24,031 bases of DNA, from the NCBI GenBank assembly GCA_902796115.1, contig CADBNX010000424.1, positions 1 through 24,031 of the forward strand, given 5' to 3'. The translations under genes and the position numbers were made by a program. The notes below the pieces were generated by a model. That model saw only the letters and a program-made list of their open reading frames with translations, had not been told where the DNA came from and did not search any database. How positions within the stretch are numbered: position 1 is the first letter of the stretch; each line of letters begins with the position of its first letter. Shown piece after piece: positions 16,306-23,731 of the stretch. Origin of the DNA: an uncultured Eubacteriales bacterium (GTDB lineage Bacteria; Bacillota; Clostridia; Christensenellales; Aristaeellaceae).

Positions 16306-16366
16306 TTTCAAACCTCCTTGCATCGATCCAAAGAATTAACGTCTGATTCTGAAACATTTATGCAGA

Positions 16367-17482
16367 TTACATCAAATCCACAAGTACCCTGTTCTGGATA
16401 TCCATTCCCCTTCGCGTCAGTTTCAGGATGCCGTTCCGGTAAAGAAGCAATCCTTCACGGATCGGTTTGGCCATCTTTTCCCCGAATGCCTCTTCAAATC
16501 CCATCCCGTGTCTGTCAGCAAAATCCTTTTCACTGATTCCTTCCGTCAGTCTGAGTCCGAGCATGACACTTTCAAACCTTGCCTCTTCCGGTGAGATCCG
16601 GTTCGTCACAGGACCTTTTCCGTTTAAATAATCCGAAAGCAGTCTGGGATTCTCATATCTTACCTCATTGAGAAATCCTGCCGCACCGCAGCCGAATCCC
16701 GCGTACTCTTTTCGATTCCAGACATTCCAGTTATACCGGCATTTCCTGCCGTTCTTCGCAAAATTACTGATTTCATACTGTTTCAGCCCGTTTTCCTCCG
16801 CCGTGATACGGCAAAGCTCATACATTTCTCTCTCTTCATCCGTGTCCGGCAGTTCCAGGGAACCGTTCGCGATCTCCGTGCACAGTCTTGTCCCTTCTTC
16901 CACAATCAATCCATAACATGACAAATGCGTTACACCCAGGCCGATCGCTTTCCCCAGGGAATCCCTGACGTCCGAAAGATGCTGACCGGGAAGCCCGATC
17001 ATGAGGTCCAGGTTCAGGTTGTCAAATCCGGCTTTCCGGACAAGGCGCACGCTTTGAACCGTATCTTCCCAGGTATGAATTCTTCCCAGCATTCGGAGCA
17101 GTCGATTATCCCCCGACTGCATGCCGATCGATATCCGGTTGAAACCATGGTTCCGGAGCATATCCAGCATGTCCGCACAAACCGTGCCCGGATTCATCTC
17201 AATACTTTTTTCGGCTTCGGCGGAAAAGCTGAAATGCCGTTCAATCGAATCAATCATCCTTTCCAGCAAATCCGCGGGCATAACGGAAGGGGTTCCGCCC
17301 CCGATATACAGCGCGTCTGCCCTGCCGGCCGGAAAACTTTCGATTTCTCCGATGACTTTCTCCGTATAGGCATTCATATAGCTTTCCCGATTTGCCCAGG
17401 ACGGAAAATCACAGTAACTGCACTTTTTTCTGCAGAAAGGGATATGCAGATATACGCTCAGACAATTCGTTTTTTCTGTCAT
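16367..17482 (-). CDS. hemW: HemW-like radical SAM protein (heme chaperone family)
   Basis: 371-residue member of the HemN/HemW radical SAM family. The cluster motif HIPFCRKKCSYCDF gives Cys17, Cys21 and Cys24. The SAM-binding GGGTPS (61-66), EMNPGT, and the segments RISIGMQS and NLDLMIGLPGQ follow. The C-terminal HemW part is present. HemW proteins carry heme rather than oxidise coproporphyrinogen. The usual HNxxYW heme-associated motif reads YNWNVW (250-255) here, so heme binding may be altered. The ATG at 17482 overlaps the DUF5711-like stop as ATGA; the longer frame, starting at 17518, lies inside the upstream gene and is rejected. The family call is firm; the exact activity is not. Confidence 0.93.
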   Translation of the reverse strand: MTEKTNCLSVYLHIPFCRKKCSYCDFPSWANRESYMNAYTEKVIGEIESFPAGRADALYIGGGTPSVMPADLLERMIDSIERHFSFSAEAEKSIEMNPGTVCADMLDMLRNHGFNRISIGMQSGDNRLLRMLGRIHTWEDTVQSVRLVRKAGFDNLNLDLMIGLPGQHLSDVRDSLGKAIGLGVTHLSCYGLIVEEGTRLCTEIANGSLELPDTDEEREMYELCRITAEENGLKQYEISNFAKNGRKCRYNWNVWNRKEYAGFGCGAAGFLNEVRYENPRLLSDYLNGKGPVTNRISPEEARFESVMLGLRLTEGISEKDFADRHGMGFEEAFGEKMAKPIREGLLLYRNGILKLTRRGMDIQNRVLVDLM

Positions 17483-18579
17483 GGAAGTGTTACTGCATAT
17501 ACATCCATGCCGCAGCAAAGCAATGAAACACCGTTTGCGGTGGTTCCGAGATATCCGGTCACCTCGCCTGAAATCGGAAGGTTCAGGCCGGTAAAACGCT
17601 GTTCCTGATAGGATATGCGATAAATACTGTCCTGAGAAAACGCGTATATCTTCGATTTGTATAAAGCTCCGCCTACACAGGAAGAAGGCAGCGTCAGCCT
17701 TTTGTCCTGACTGCCGCGAATCAGCCTCAATTCCGTTATGCTCTCCGACTGGGAAAACTGCCGTGAGGGAGAAAACAGAAGGTCCGCGCCGGCCCCTGTT
17801 TCGGCACTGTCAATCAGGCGCCAGCCGTATACAAGCATGGAAGCGTTCTTATTCTGCGTACCGCGGTAGTCATACACATTCATCTGCCTGGTTGAAATCA
17901 CATACAGTTTTTCGGCAGCGTATTTTACCGCATAAACCAGCGGTTCTCCCAGCGAAATTTCACCCGTGTTTCTCTGCCCAACCAGCATCGTAAACATGGT
18001 CGAGGAAGGAACCGTTCCGTAAACGTCCAGCCCGATGATCCACAGGTATTCTCCGTCCGCAAAAAAGCCCGCATCCAGGATCACCATATCTTCATAGGCC
18101 AGGTTTTCCTCATCGACCGTATTTCCGTTCAGGTCCTTCATGATCAGTTTCGGGCCGATTCCGTCTCCGAGCACGGCCGCAACATACTTTGACCCGGCAC
18201 GGGCAAACTGGATTTCATCGGACAAATGATCGCTGTAGGTGGATTTTCCGTTTTTGTCGATAATGAAGAGCTGGTTGTCAACCCACGCGATCACACTGCC
18301 TCCGTCGGTTGAAATCCCCGCATTCGCGCCGATCGTGTAATTCCATTTTTCGGTCCCGTTTGTGTTCAGGCAGTAGATGGTCGTGCCGTCATAATAAACC
18401 ACAGAATCACCGAAGGGCATCACTGACTGTGCGGCGCTGCAGCGAAGCTTTACCACACCGATACTGCCGCTGTTTCTTCCGGAAAAGATGAGAAAACATA
18501 AAAAAGCCACTATTGCCGCAATCAGCAATAATGCAATCCACGATTTTTTCTTTTTGGGTTTTTCACTGCTCCACTCCAT
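17479..18579 (-). CDS. DUF5711-like membrane-anchored beta-propeller protein
   Basis: 366-residue protein with a Lys-rich cytoplasmic start, one membrane helix (about 14-33, IALLLIAAIVAFLCFLIF) and a large outer domain made of repeated short beta strands. Typical phrases such as VVYYDGTTIYCLNTNGTEKW and NQLFIIDKNGK look like PQQ/WD-type propeller blades; this fits the DUF5711 family as I recall it. The function is unknown; such proteins may act as scaffolds on the cell surface. It is the first gene after the best promoter of the window (18615-18643) and overlaps hemW by ATGA. A GAGGCGGGAG ribosome site lies just before the ATG, at short spacing. The family assignment rests on memory of similar proteins. 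Confidence 0.85.
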   Translation of the reverse strand: MEWSSEKPKKKKSWIALLLIAAIVAFLCFLIFSGRNSGSIGVVKLRCSAAQSVMPFGDSVVYYDGTTIYCLNTNGTEKWNYTIGANAGISTDGGSVIAWVDNQLFIIDKNGKSTYSDHLSDEIQFARAGSKYVAAVLGDGIGPKLIMKDLNGNTVDEENLAYEDMVILDAGFFADGEYLWIIGLDVYGTVPSSTMFTMLVGQRNTGEISLGEPLVYAVKYAAEKLYVISTRQMNVYDYRGTQNKNASMLVYGWRLIDSAETGAGADLLFSPSRQFSQSESITELRLIRGSQDKRLTLPSSCVGGALYKSKIYAFSQDSIYRISYQEQRFTGLNLPISGEVTGYLGTTANGVSLLCCGMDVYAVTLP

Positions 18580-18614
18580 ACACTCCCGCCTCAGAAAGAA
18601 TCGATTCCTTCGAT

Positions 18615-18643
18615 ATTATACAATAGAATCAGGAAGGCGTCAA
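18615..18643 (-). promoter_or_regulatory. Near-consensus promoter for the DUF5711-hemW-SH3-recD2-comFC run
   Basis: Read on the minus strand: TTGACG (18643-18638), a 17-base spacer, then TATAAT (18620-18615). The expected start is near 18608, about 29 bases before the first ATG. It is the strongest promoter-like sequence in the window. Confidence 0.85.
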
Positions 18644-18677
18644 ACGCTGCCTCTCCGGCATTCATCGTCTGTATATG

Positions 18678-18697
18678 AAGCGCACTCTGGGGCGCTT
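18678..18697 (-). terminator. Weak hairpin after recG
   Basis: On the minus strand AAGCGC and GCGCTT pair around an 8-base loop, directly overlapping the recG stop. The stem can be extended with one bulge. No T-run follows, so it is at best a weak terminator or an mRNA-end stabiliser. Confidence 0.35.
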
Positions 18698-20701
18698 TCA
18701 ATTCATCGCAGTGGTCCGAAGAATCTCGGAATAGACTTCACGAACGGCTTTTTGGATCGCAATCCATTCGCCGCGGTCTTCCGAATGCATGATTTCTTTA
18801 AGGCAGGAAGCGGTTTCTGCCAGCAGTTTTCCATCATTGCTTAACGCCAAAGCCGGCAGAGGACTTCTCCCATGCTGTCTGGTGCCAAGCAGTTCGCCCG
18901 GGCCCCGCTGTTCAAGATCTGCCTGGGCAATTCTGAATCCGTCGTTTGTTTTGATCATTTCCCTCAGCCGTTCGTTTGGTTCCGCCATCAGGAAGCACCA
19001 GGACTGCAGACTTCCCCGTCCTACTCTGCCCCTCAACTGGTGAAGCTGAGCCAACCCGAAGCGGTCGGCGTTCTCAACGATCATGATCGTTGCGTTCGGC
19101 ACATTCACCCCGACCTCTATGACGGTGGTGGCAATCAGAACATCCGTCTCCCCGTCTTTAAACTTCGTGATCGCCGTCTGTTTTTCATCATCGTTCTGAC
19201 TTCCCCACACCAGACCCAGGCGGATCGTTTTCAATGCTCCCATTGCAAGCGCGGCATACTCTTCCTGTGCGCTTTTGCATTCCTGGTTTTCATTCTCTTC
19301 AACCAGCGGACAGACGATATACGCCTGCTTTCCGTTTTTCACTTCCCGGATCAGAAAGCGGTACATATCTTCCCTTTTCTGTTCGGGAACAATCCGCGTT
19401 ATGACCGGTTGTCTGCCTGCCGGGATTTCATCGATAACCGATATATCCAGGTCTCCGTACAAAACCATAGACATCGTGCGCGGGATCGGCGTAGCGCTCA
19501 TAACCAGTACATTCGGCTGCAGCTCCGCTTTATCTTCCAGCGCTTTTCTCTGTCTGACGCCGAAACGATGCTGCTCATCCGTGATGATCAGTCCCAAGCC
19601 GGCATACCGCACGGCGGAAGACAGCAGTGCGTGCGTCCCGATCACGGCCTTCCACTCTCCGGACGCTATTTTCGACAGGGCAGCCTTTTTTTCCGAAGCT
19701 TTCATATTCCCCGTCAGTAAACCGCATTCGATGCCCATCGCGGTCAGAACGGTCTTTGCGGTTTCGTAATGCTGCTGCGCAAGGATTTCGGTAGGCGCCA
19801 TCAGCACAGATTGCCATCCTGCTTTCGCGGCCAGTACGATCGCCCCGAAGGCGACCGCTGTTTTGCCGCAGCCAACGTCTCCCTGTACCAGTCTGGCCAT
19901 CGGTTTCTCCGTCCGCAGATCTGCTGATATTTCACACAAAACTCTTTTCTGGGCATCAGTCGCCTTGAAGCTGAGTGTATCCCAGTATTCTTCACGCCAC
20001 TCCGGACGGCAATCGATCCGGATCCCTTTCCCATTGCTACCGCGAAAAACAGCGGCAGCCGCCTGAAACAGAAGCGTCTGCTCAAAGGTCACTCTTCTGA
20101 TTGCGATTTGCAGACTGGATCGGCTGTCCGGAAAATGGATCTGACGCAACGCGAAATTCCTTTCGCAAAGCTGCCAGCGCATGCGCAGTTTTTCCGGCAG
20201 GTTCTCAGGAAAACAGGAATCGAGTTCCTTCAGGGATACCTGAATGATGTTCAGCAACACCTGGGATTGTATTCCGGGGATCCGACGATATTTGGGGATC
20301 AGGCCGCGCGTCCTGACATGCTCCGGGCAATACATACACAGCTTCCCCTGCCTGACGGATATTCGACCGTACAGAAGCAGACGTTCGCCGATCGTCAGCT
20401 GTTTTGCGATCCACGGCTGATTGATATAGACAAGTTCCAGCTTCCTGTCGCCGGACAGTTCCTTCAGCGTCGCGCGAACCTGAGTCTTTCCTGAAAAAGA
20501 CGATACTTTGCCCACATGGGTTATGACGCCTTCCACACATGCGTCCTGTGACGGTTCGAGCTCGCAGAACGCGGCACTTTCCGTAGTGTCCTTATATGCA
20601 TAGGGCAGATAATTCAGCAGATCCCGCGTTGAAAGAATCCCCGCCTTTTGAAGAGCGGACAGACGTTTTGCCCCGATTCCGGGCAATTCACTGAGTTCCA
20701 A
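18698..20701 (-). CDS. recG: ATP-dependent DNA helicase RecG
   Basis: Branch-migrating helicase that remodels stalled replication forks and Holliday junctions. Length 667 residues is normal. The N-terminal wedge domain begins with the hairpin-like LPGIGAKRLSALQKAGI and has the OB-fold VEGVITHVGKVS. Helicase motifs: Walker A QGDVGCGKT (about 273-281), APTEILAQQ, the DEXH box ITDEQHRFG (about 373-381), SATPIPRT, and the C-terminal motifs VIEVGVNVPNAT and QLRGRVGRG. The TTG at 20701 is chosen because GAGGAGGG (20714-20707) sits 5 bases upstream; the GTG at 20716 overlaps that site. A perfectly placed terminator (20717-20745) lies just before the ribosome site, so its transcript must arise by readthrough or from within fakA. 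Confidence 0.96.
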   Translation of the reverse strand: MELSELPGIGAKRLSALQKAGILSTRDLLNYLPYAYKDTTESAAFCELEPSQDACVEGVITHVGKVSSFSGKTQVRATLKELSGDRKLELVYINQPWIAKQLTIGERLLLYGRISVRQGKLCMYCPEHVRTRGLIPKYRRIPGIQSQVLLNIIQVSLKELDSCFPENLPEKLRMRWQLCERNFALRQIHFPDSRSSLQIAIRRVTFEQTLLFQAAAAVFRGSNGKGIRIDCRPEWREEYWDTLSFKATDAQKRVLCEISADLRTEKPMARLVQGDVGCGKTAVAFGAIVLAAKAGWQSVLMAPTEILAQQHYETAKTVLTAMGIECGLLTGNMKASEKKAALSKIASGEWKAVIGTHALLSSAVRYAGLGLIITDEQHRFGVRQRKALEDKAELQPNVLVMSATPIPRTMSMVLYGDLDISVIDEIPAGRQPVITRIVPEQKREDMYRFLIREVKNGKQAYIVCPLVEENENQECKSAQEEYAALAMGALKTIRLGLVWGSQNDDEKQTAITKFKDGETDVLIATTVIEVGVNVPNATIMIVENADRFGLAQLHQLRGRVGRGSLQSWCFLMAEPNERLREMIKTNDGFRIAQADLEQRGPGELLGTRQHGRSPLPALALSNDGKLLAETASCLKEIMHSEDRGEWIAIQKAVREVYSEILRTTAMN

Positions 20702-20716
20702 ATCGTCCCTCCTCAC

Positions 20717-20745
20717 AAAAAAGGACGGCGGCTTTGCCGCTGTCC
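20717..20745 (-). terminator. Rho-independent terminator between fakA and recG
   Basis: On the minus strand GGAC-A-GCGGC pairs with GCCGC-C-GTCC across an AAA loop with one A/C mismatch, followed by six T. Only two bases separate the T-tract from the recG ribosome site. Confidence 0.88.
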
Positions 20746-20763
20746 GAAAAACAGACGCACTTG

Positions 20764-22407
20764 TTATTCCACCGATATGATGTAATAGTAAAGGGGCTGT
20801 CCTCCGCTGTAAACGTCAACATCACAATCCGGATACTTTTCGCCTATCAGTTCTCCGAGGCTCTGCGCTTCCTCCTCCGAAACATCCTGTCCGTAATACA
20901 GCGTGATCAGGCCGTCATCTTCCGTAACGATATCTTCCATCAGATGCAGAGCGACACCGGCGATATCTTTGTCCTTGCAGGCAATTTTCCCGTTCGTAAG
21001 GCCGATGATATCACCCTGTTCTATGCTCATCTCTTCATAAACGCTGTTTCTCACCGCATAAGTCACAGTGCCCGTCCGCACATGCTGGGACGCTTCTTCC
21101 ATCAAAGCCAGGTTGGTTTCCGTATCAGCATCAGGCTGAAAAGCGACGACCGCGGCAATGCCCATCGCAACATTCTTGGTCGGAATGACATGAATCTCGC
21201 GCTCGCTCAGTTCAGCCGCCTGCTGTGCCGCAAGGATCACATTCCCGTTATTCGGAAGCACAAAAACAATATCCGCCGGGATCGATTCGGCAGCGGTCTG
21301 TATATCCTCAATGGACGGATTCATCGTCTGACCGCCGTCCACAATGACATCAACCTGCAAATCATGAAAAATACTGGCAAAGCCTTCTCCCAGTGACACG
21401 CTGACAAAGCCGTAATGCCTGTGCTGCTTTTCCGTGGTCCCGGTATCGTCAGTCTGCTGAGGCGGGTTCTTTTTTCTATCTTCTTCCCGAAGATTGATGA
21501 TACTGCTTTCGATGATTTCACCGATCTCCAGCCCGAACTGAATCGCCTTTCCCGGATCGTCAGTGTTCAGATGACAGTACACTTCGTCGTTTTCCCGTAC
21601 GACGCTGACATTATCTCCGATCCTGTTCAGCTGACGCCTGAAAACCTGCATACTGTCATCCGTTACAGTATCTTTCAGGTATTTCAAACGGAAATCCTGA
21701 CTGTATGTGAAGGCAGTCTCATACGCTGTGAGCGAATGGTTTTCCGCATCGGGAGCATTGGCTTCATTCTCATTTTCATAAGAAGAACCGCGTATCGCGG
21801 CATAAAAACCGCTCAGGATAAACATCAGACCGCGTCCGCCGGCATCGACCACACCCGCCTGCTTCAATACGGGCAGCATATCGGGCGTACGCTGAAGGAT
21901 CGCCTCTCCGCTTTTCAGGATCACGGAAAACAGCGCGTCAAAGTCATCCGGTGCGTTTTCTGCCTGCCTGACAGCGTCTTCCGCGATGACTCTCGCAACG
22001 GTCAGAATCGTTCCTTCCTTCGGTTTCATCACCGCTTTATAGGCAGTTTCCGCCCCTTTCTGAAGAGCGCTCGCAAAAAGCTGAGGAGAAATCGTCTCCG
22101 CTCCGCCCAACGCTTTGGAAAAACCGCGCAGGATCTGGCTGGTGATCACGCCGCTGTTCCCGCGCGCACCGCGCAGCGCTCCTTTTGACAAAGCTTCCGC
22201 TGCCCCTGCGGCGGTATCATATTCTTTTTGGTTGATTTCACGTATCGCGCTTGCCATCGTCAAGGACATATTGGTACCGGTGTCGCCGTCCGGAACCGGA
22301 AACACGTTCAGCGCATCAACCATTTCCCTGTTCTTTTCCAGCAAAGCGGCACCCGCGATAGCCATTTCTCTGAGCAAAAGCCCATCGATCGTTTTCGTCT
22401 GGTTCAA
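20764..22407 (-). CDS. fakA: FakA/YloV-like fatty acid kinase (DAK2 domain)
   Basis: 547-residue protein of the FakA type, which with FakB carriers phosphorylates fatty acids using ATP. The N-terminal DAK2 domain (1-205) has the Mg-ATP motif VPDGDTGTNM (38-47) and GARGNSGVITSQIL (80-93), then VVDAGGRGL (187-194). The middle domain (about 228-310) and the C-terminal domain (about 330-547, with LPNNGNV and IPTKNVAMGI) follow. In the middle domain the Cys and second His that I recall as zinc ligands of S. aureus FakA appear as Ser236 and Asn281; only His279 remains. TTG start: GGAGG at 22417-22421 is 9 bases upstream and no in-frame ATG is nearby. It follows asp23 by 25 bases, the conserved yloU-yloV pair. 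Confidence 0.94.
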   Translation of the reverse strand: MNQTKTIDGLLLREMAIAGAALLEKNREMVDALNVFPVPDGDTGTNMSLTMASAIREINQKEYDTAAGAAEALSKGALRGARGNSGVITSQILRGFSKALGGAETISPQLFASALQKGAETAYKAVMKPKEGTILTVARVIAEDAVRQAENAPDDFDALFSVILKSGEAILQRTPDMLPVLKQAGVVDAGGRGLMFILSGFYAAIRGSSYENENEANAPDAENHSLTAYETAFTYSQDFRLKYLKDTVTDDSMQVFRRQLNRIGDNVSVVRENDEVYCHLNTDDPGKAIQFGLEIGEIIESSIINLREEDRKKNPPQQTDDTGTTEKQHRHYGFVSVSLGEGFASIFHDLQVDVIVDGGQTMNPSIEDIQTAAESIPADIVFVLPNNGNVILAAQQAAELSEREIHVIPTKNVAMGIAAVVAFQPDADTETNLALMEEASQHVRTGTVTYAVRNSVYEEMSIEQGDIIGLTNGKIACKDKDIAGVALHLMEDIVTEDDGLITLYYGQDVSEEEAQSLGELIGEKYPDCDVDVYSGGQPLYYYIISVE

Positions 22408-22432
22408 GGTTCATTTCCTCCGTTCGAGCCGA

Positions 22433-22783
22433 TTATACCCGTATGCCTTCCACGGTGATATTCACTTTTCGCACCTTTACGCCGGTCATATGCTCCAGTT
22501 TATATTTTACAACATCAACAATTGTTTTGCAGACTTCCGCAACGGATACACCGTATTCTACCACAATGTAAAGATCCACATCCAATTGATCTTCGACAAG
22601 GCGGATCTGGACGCCTTTGCTGAGGTTCTCTCTTCCGAGCCATTCAACGATCCCGTCCTTGGCCCGTTTTGAAGACATCGCAACGATGCCGTAGCATTCC
22701 AGCGCCGCATAGCCTACAACTTTCAGCATAACATCTTCGTTAATGAAAATCGTTCCGATATCATTCCTGATCTTGCATTCCAT
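22433..22783 (-). CDS. Asp23/Gls24-family envelope protein (YloU)
   Basis: Small 116-residue protein of the Asp23/Gls24 family (also known as alkaline-shock or YloU). Typical parts are GTIFINEDVMLKVVGYAALECYGIVAM, a central DLYIVVEYGVSVAEVCKTIVDVVKY, and the closing VRKVNITVEGIRV. Family members attach to the membrane through partners and respond to envelope stress; YloU pairs with YloV in many Firmicutes. The ATG at 22783 is preferred over the TTG at 22789 because AAAGGAGG (22800-22793) is 9 bases before the ATG but only 3 before the TTG. It is transcribed from the divergent promoter at 22842-22870. Confidence 0.95.
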   Translation of the reverse strand: MECKIRNDIGTIFINEDVMLKVVGYAALECYGIVAMSSKRAKDGIVEWLGRENLSKGVQIRLVEDQLDVDLYIVVEYGVSVAEVCKTIVDVVKYKLEHMTGVKVRKVNITVEGIRV

Positions 22784-22819
22784 ATACAAGAACCTCCTTT
22801 GGTGCCGCCCTTCATGTAT

Positions 22820-22841
22820 GTGAACACTTCGGGTTATTCAC
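22820..22841. repeat. GTGAA-N12-TTCAC dyad next to the asp23 -10
   Basis: Perfect 5-bp half-sites at 22820-22824 and 22837-22841, adjacent to the minus-strand -10 and covering its expected start. This is a typical repressor site position; the half-sites are short, so chance is possible. Confidence 0.35.
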
Positions 22842-22870
22842 AGTATATCGTATTTTCCCGTTTGTTGCAA
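22842..22870 (-). promoter_or_regulatory. Predicted promoter for asp23-fakA
   Basis: Minus strand TTGCAA (22870-22865), a 17-base spacer, then TATACT (22847-22842). The start is expected near 22835, giving a leader of about 52 bases. Confidence 0.75.
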
Positions 22871-22953
22871 GTTTCAAACCGTTTTGTCAGAGATTATTTA
22901 TTCGGGAACGTCATCTTTGACCGGAAAGAATTGCGGCATTTCTGTGACTTTTC

Positions 22954-22983
22954 TTGCCGTCAGCTGTTTTTTTATGGTATACT
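22954..22983 (+). promoter_or_regulatory. Predicted extended -10 promoter of the two-component operon
   Basis: TTGCCG (22954-22959), an 18-base spacer, then TATACT (22978-22983) preceded by TGG, an extended -10. The start is near 22990, 46 bases before the response regulator ATG. Confidence 0.75.
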
Positions 22984-23035
22984 GAGATTAATCATCGCTC
23001 TTCCTGTGAAGGAAAGCGTTCATCCGGAGGGTCCA

Positions 23036-23731
23036 ATGAGTAAGAAAAAGCTGATTATGATCGCAGACGACGAACGGGGCATTCACGAATCCCTTCGCAT
23101 GTACCTTGCCAGGGAAGGATATGACGTGTACTCCGTTTTTCGCGGCGACGACGTGATGGAAGCTTTCGAGCAGATGCAGCCGGATCTGATCATTCTCGAC
23201 ATTATGATGCCCGGCCGCAGCGGAACGCAGCTTTGCGCGGATATACGGGCAGTGAGCATGACTCCCATCATCATCCTGACAGCCAAAGGAGAAGAAGTCG
23301 ACAAACTGCTGGGATTCGCGCTCGGAGCAGACGATTATATCGTGAAGCCCTTCTCTCCGCGGGAAATCGTCTCTCGGATTCAGGTGATTTTCCGCAGAAT
23401 GAATCAGCTGCTCGAAGAACCGACACACGGAAAACTGACCATCGGCAATACCGTTATCGATCTGAAGTGTTACGAGGTGCTTGTCAACGGAGAGCGTGTG
23501 ACGCTGTCTCCGAAAGAGGTTGAAATCCTGCACCTGATGGCAAAACATCCGCGCCAGGTTTTTACCCGGGAACAGCTCCTCGATAATATCTGGGGATTCG
23601 ATTTCAACGGTGACCCACGGGTCGTTGACACATCCATCAAACGCATCAGAAAAAAGCTTCCTCCTGATACGGATATCCAGCTGAAATCCGTATATGGGGT
23701 CGGCTATAAAGCAGAGGTCGAACATGCTTAA
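23036..23731 (+). CDS. OmpR/PhoB-family response regulator
   Basis: 231-residue two-domain transcription factor. The receiver domain (1-120) holds the acidic pair Asp11/Asp12, phosphoacceptor Asp55 (LIILDIMMPG), Thr82 and Lys104 (VKPFSP). The winged-helix DNA-binding domain (about 130-228) has LSPKEVEILHLMAKHPRQVFTREQLL and DPRVVDTSIKRIRKKL, ending SVYGVGYK. All key residues are intact, so phosphorylation by the downstream kinase is expected. The ATG at 23036 follows GGAGGG at 23026-23031; the frame is open far upstream but that is promoter sequence. It overlaps the kinase gene by 8 bases. The target genes are not known; it is divergent from asp23, which makes an envelope role possible. Confidence 0.96.
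   Translation: MSKKKLIMIADDERGIHESLRMYLAREGYDVYSVFRGDDVMEAFEQMQPDLIILDIMMPGRSGTQLCADIRAVSMTPIIILTAKGEEVDKLLGFALGADDYIVKPFSPREIVSRIQVIFRRMNQLLEEPTHGKLTIGNTVIDLKCYEVLVNGERVTLSPKEVEILHLMAKHPRQVFTREQLLDNIWGFDFNGDPRVVDTSIKRIRKKLPPDTDIQLKSVYGVGYKAEVEHA

Noticed and set aside
16306..16366. Possible promoter for the SH3 gene
   Set aside because: I see A/T-rich hexamers but no -35/-10 pair at a suitable spacing, so readthrough from the upstream promoter is simpler.
16925..17608. A 227-codon plus-strand frame opposite hemW and its upstream gene
   Set aside because: Spans two genuine minus-strand genes across their junction, with no recognisable domain.
21415..22188. A 257-codon plus-strand frame opposite fakA
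   Set aside because: Shadow of a conserved coding strand; composition is Arg/His/Phe-rich and no start signal was seen.
22799..23035. Upstream extension of the response regulator frame
   Set aside because: It covers both divergent promoters and has no receiver-domain sequence; the ATG at 23036 has a good ribosome site.
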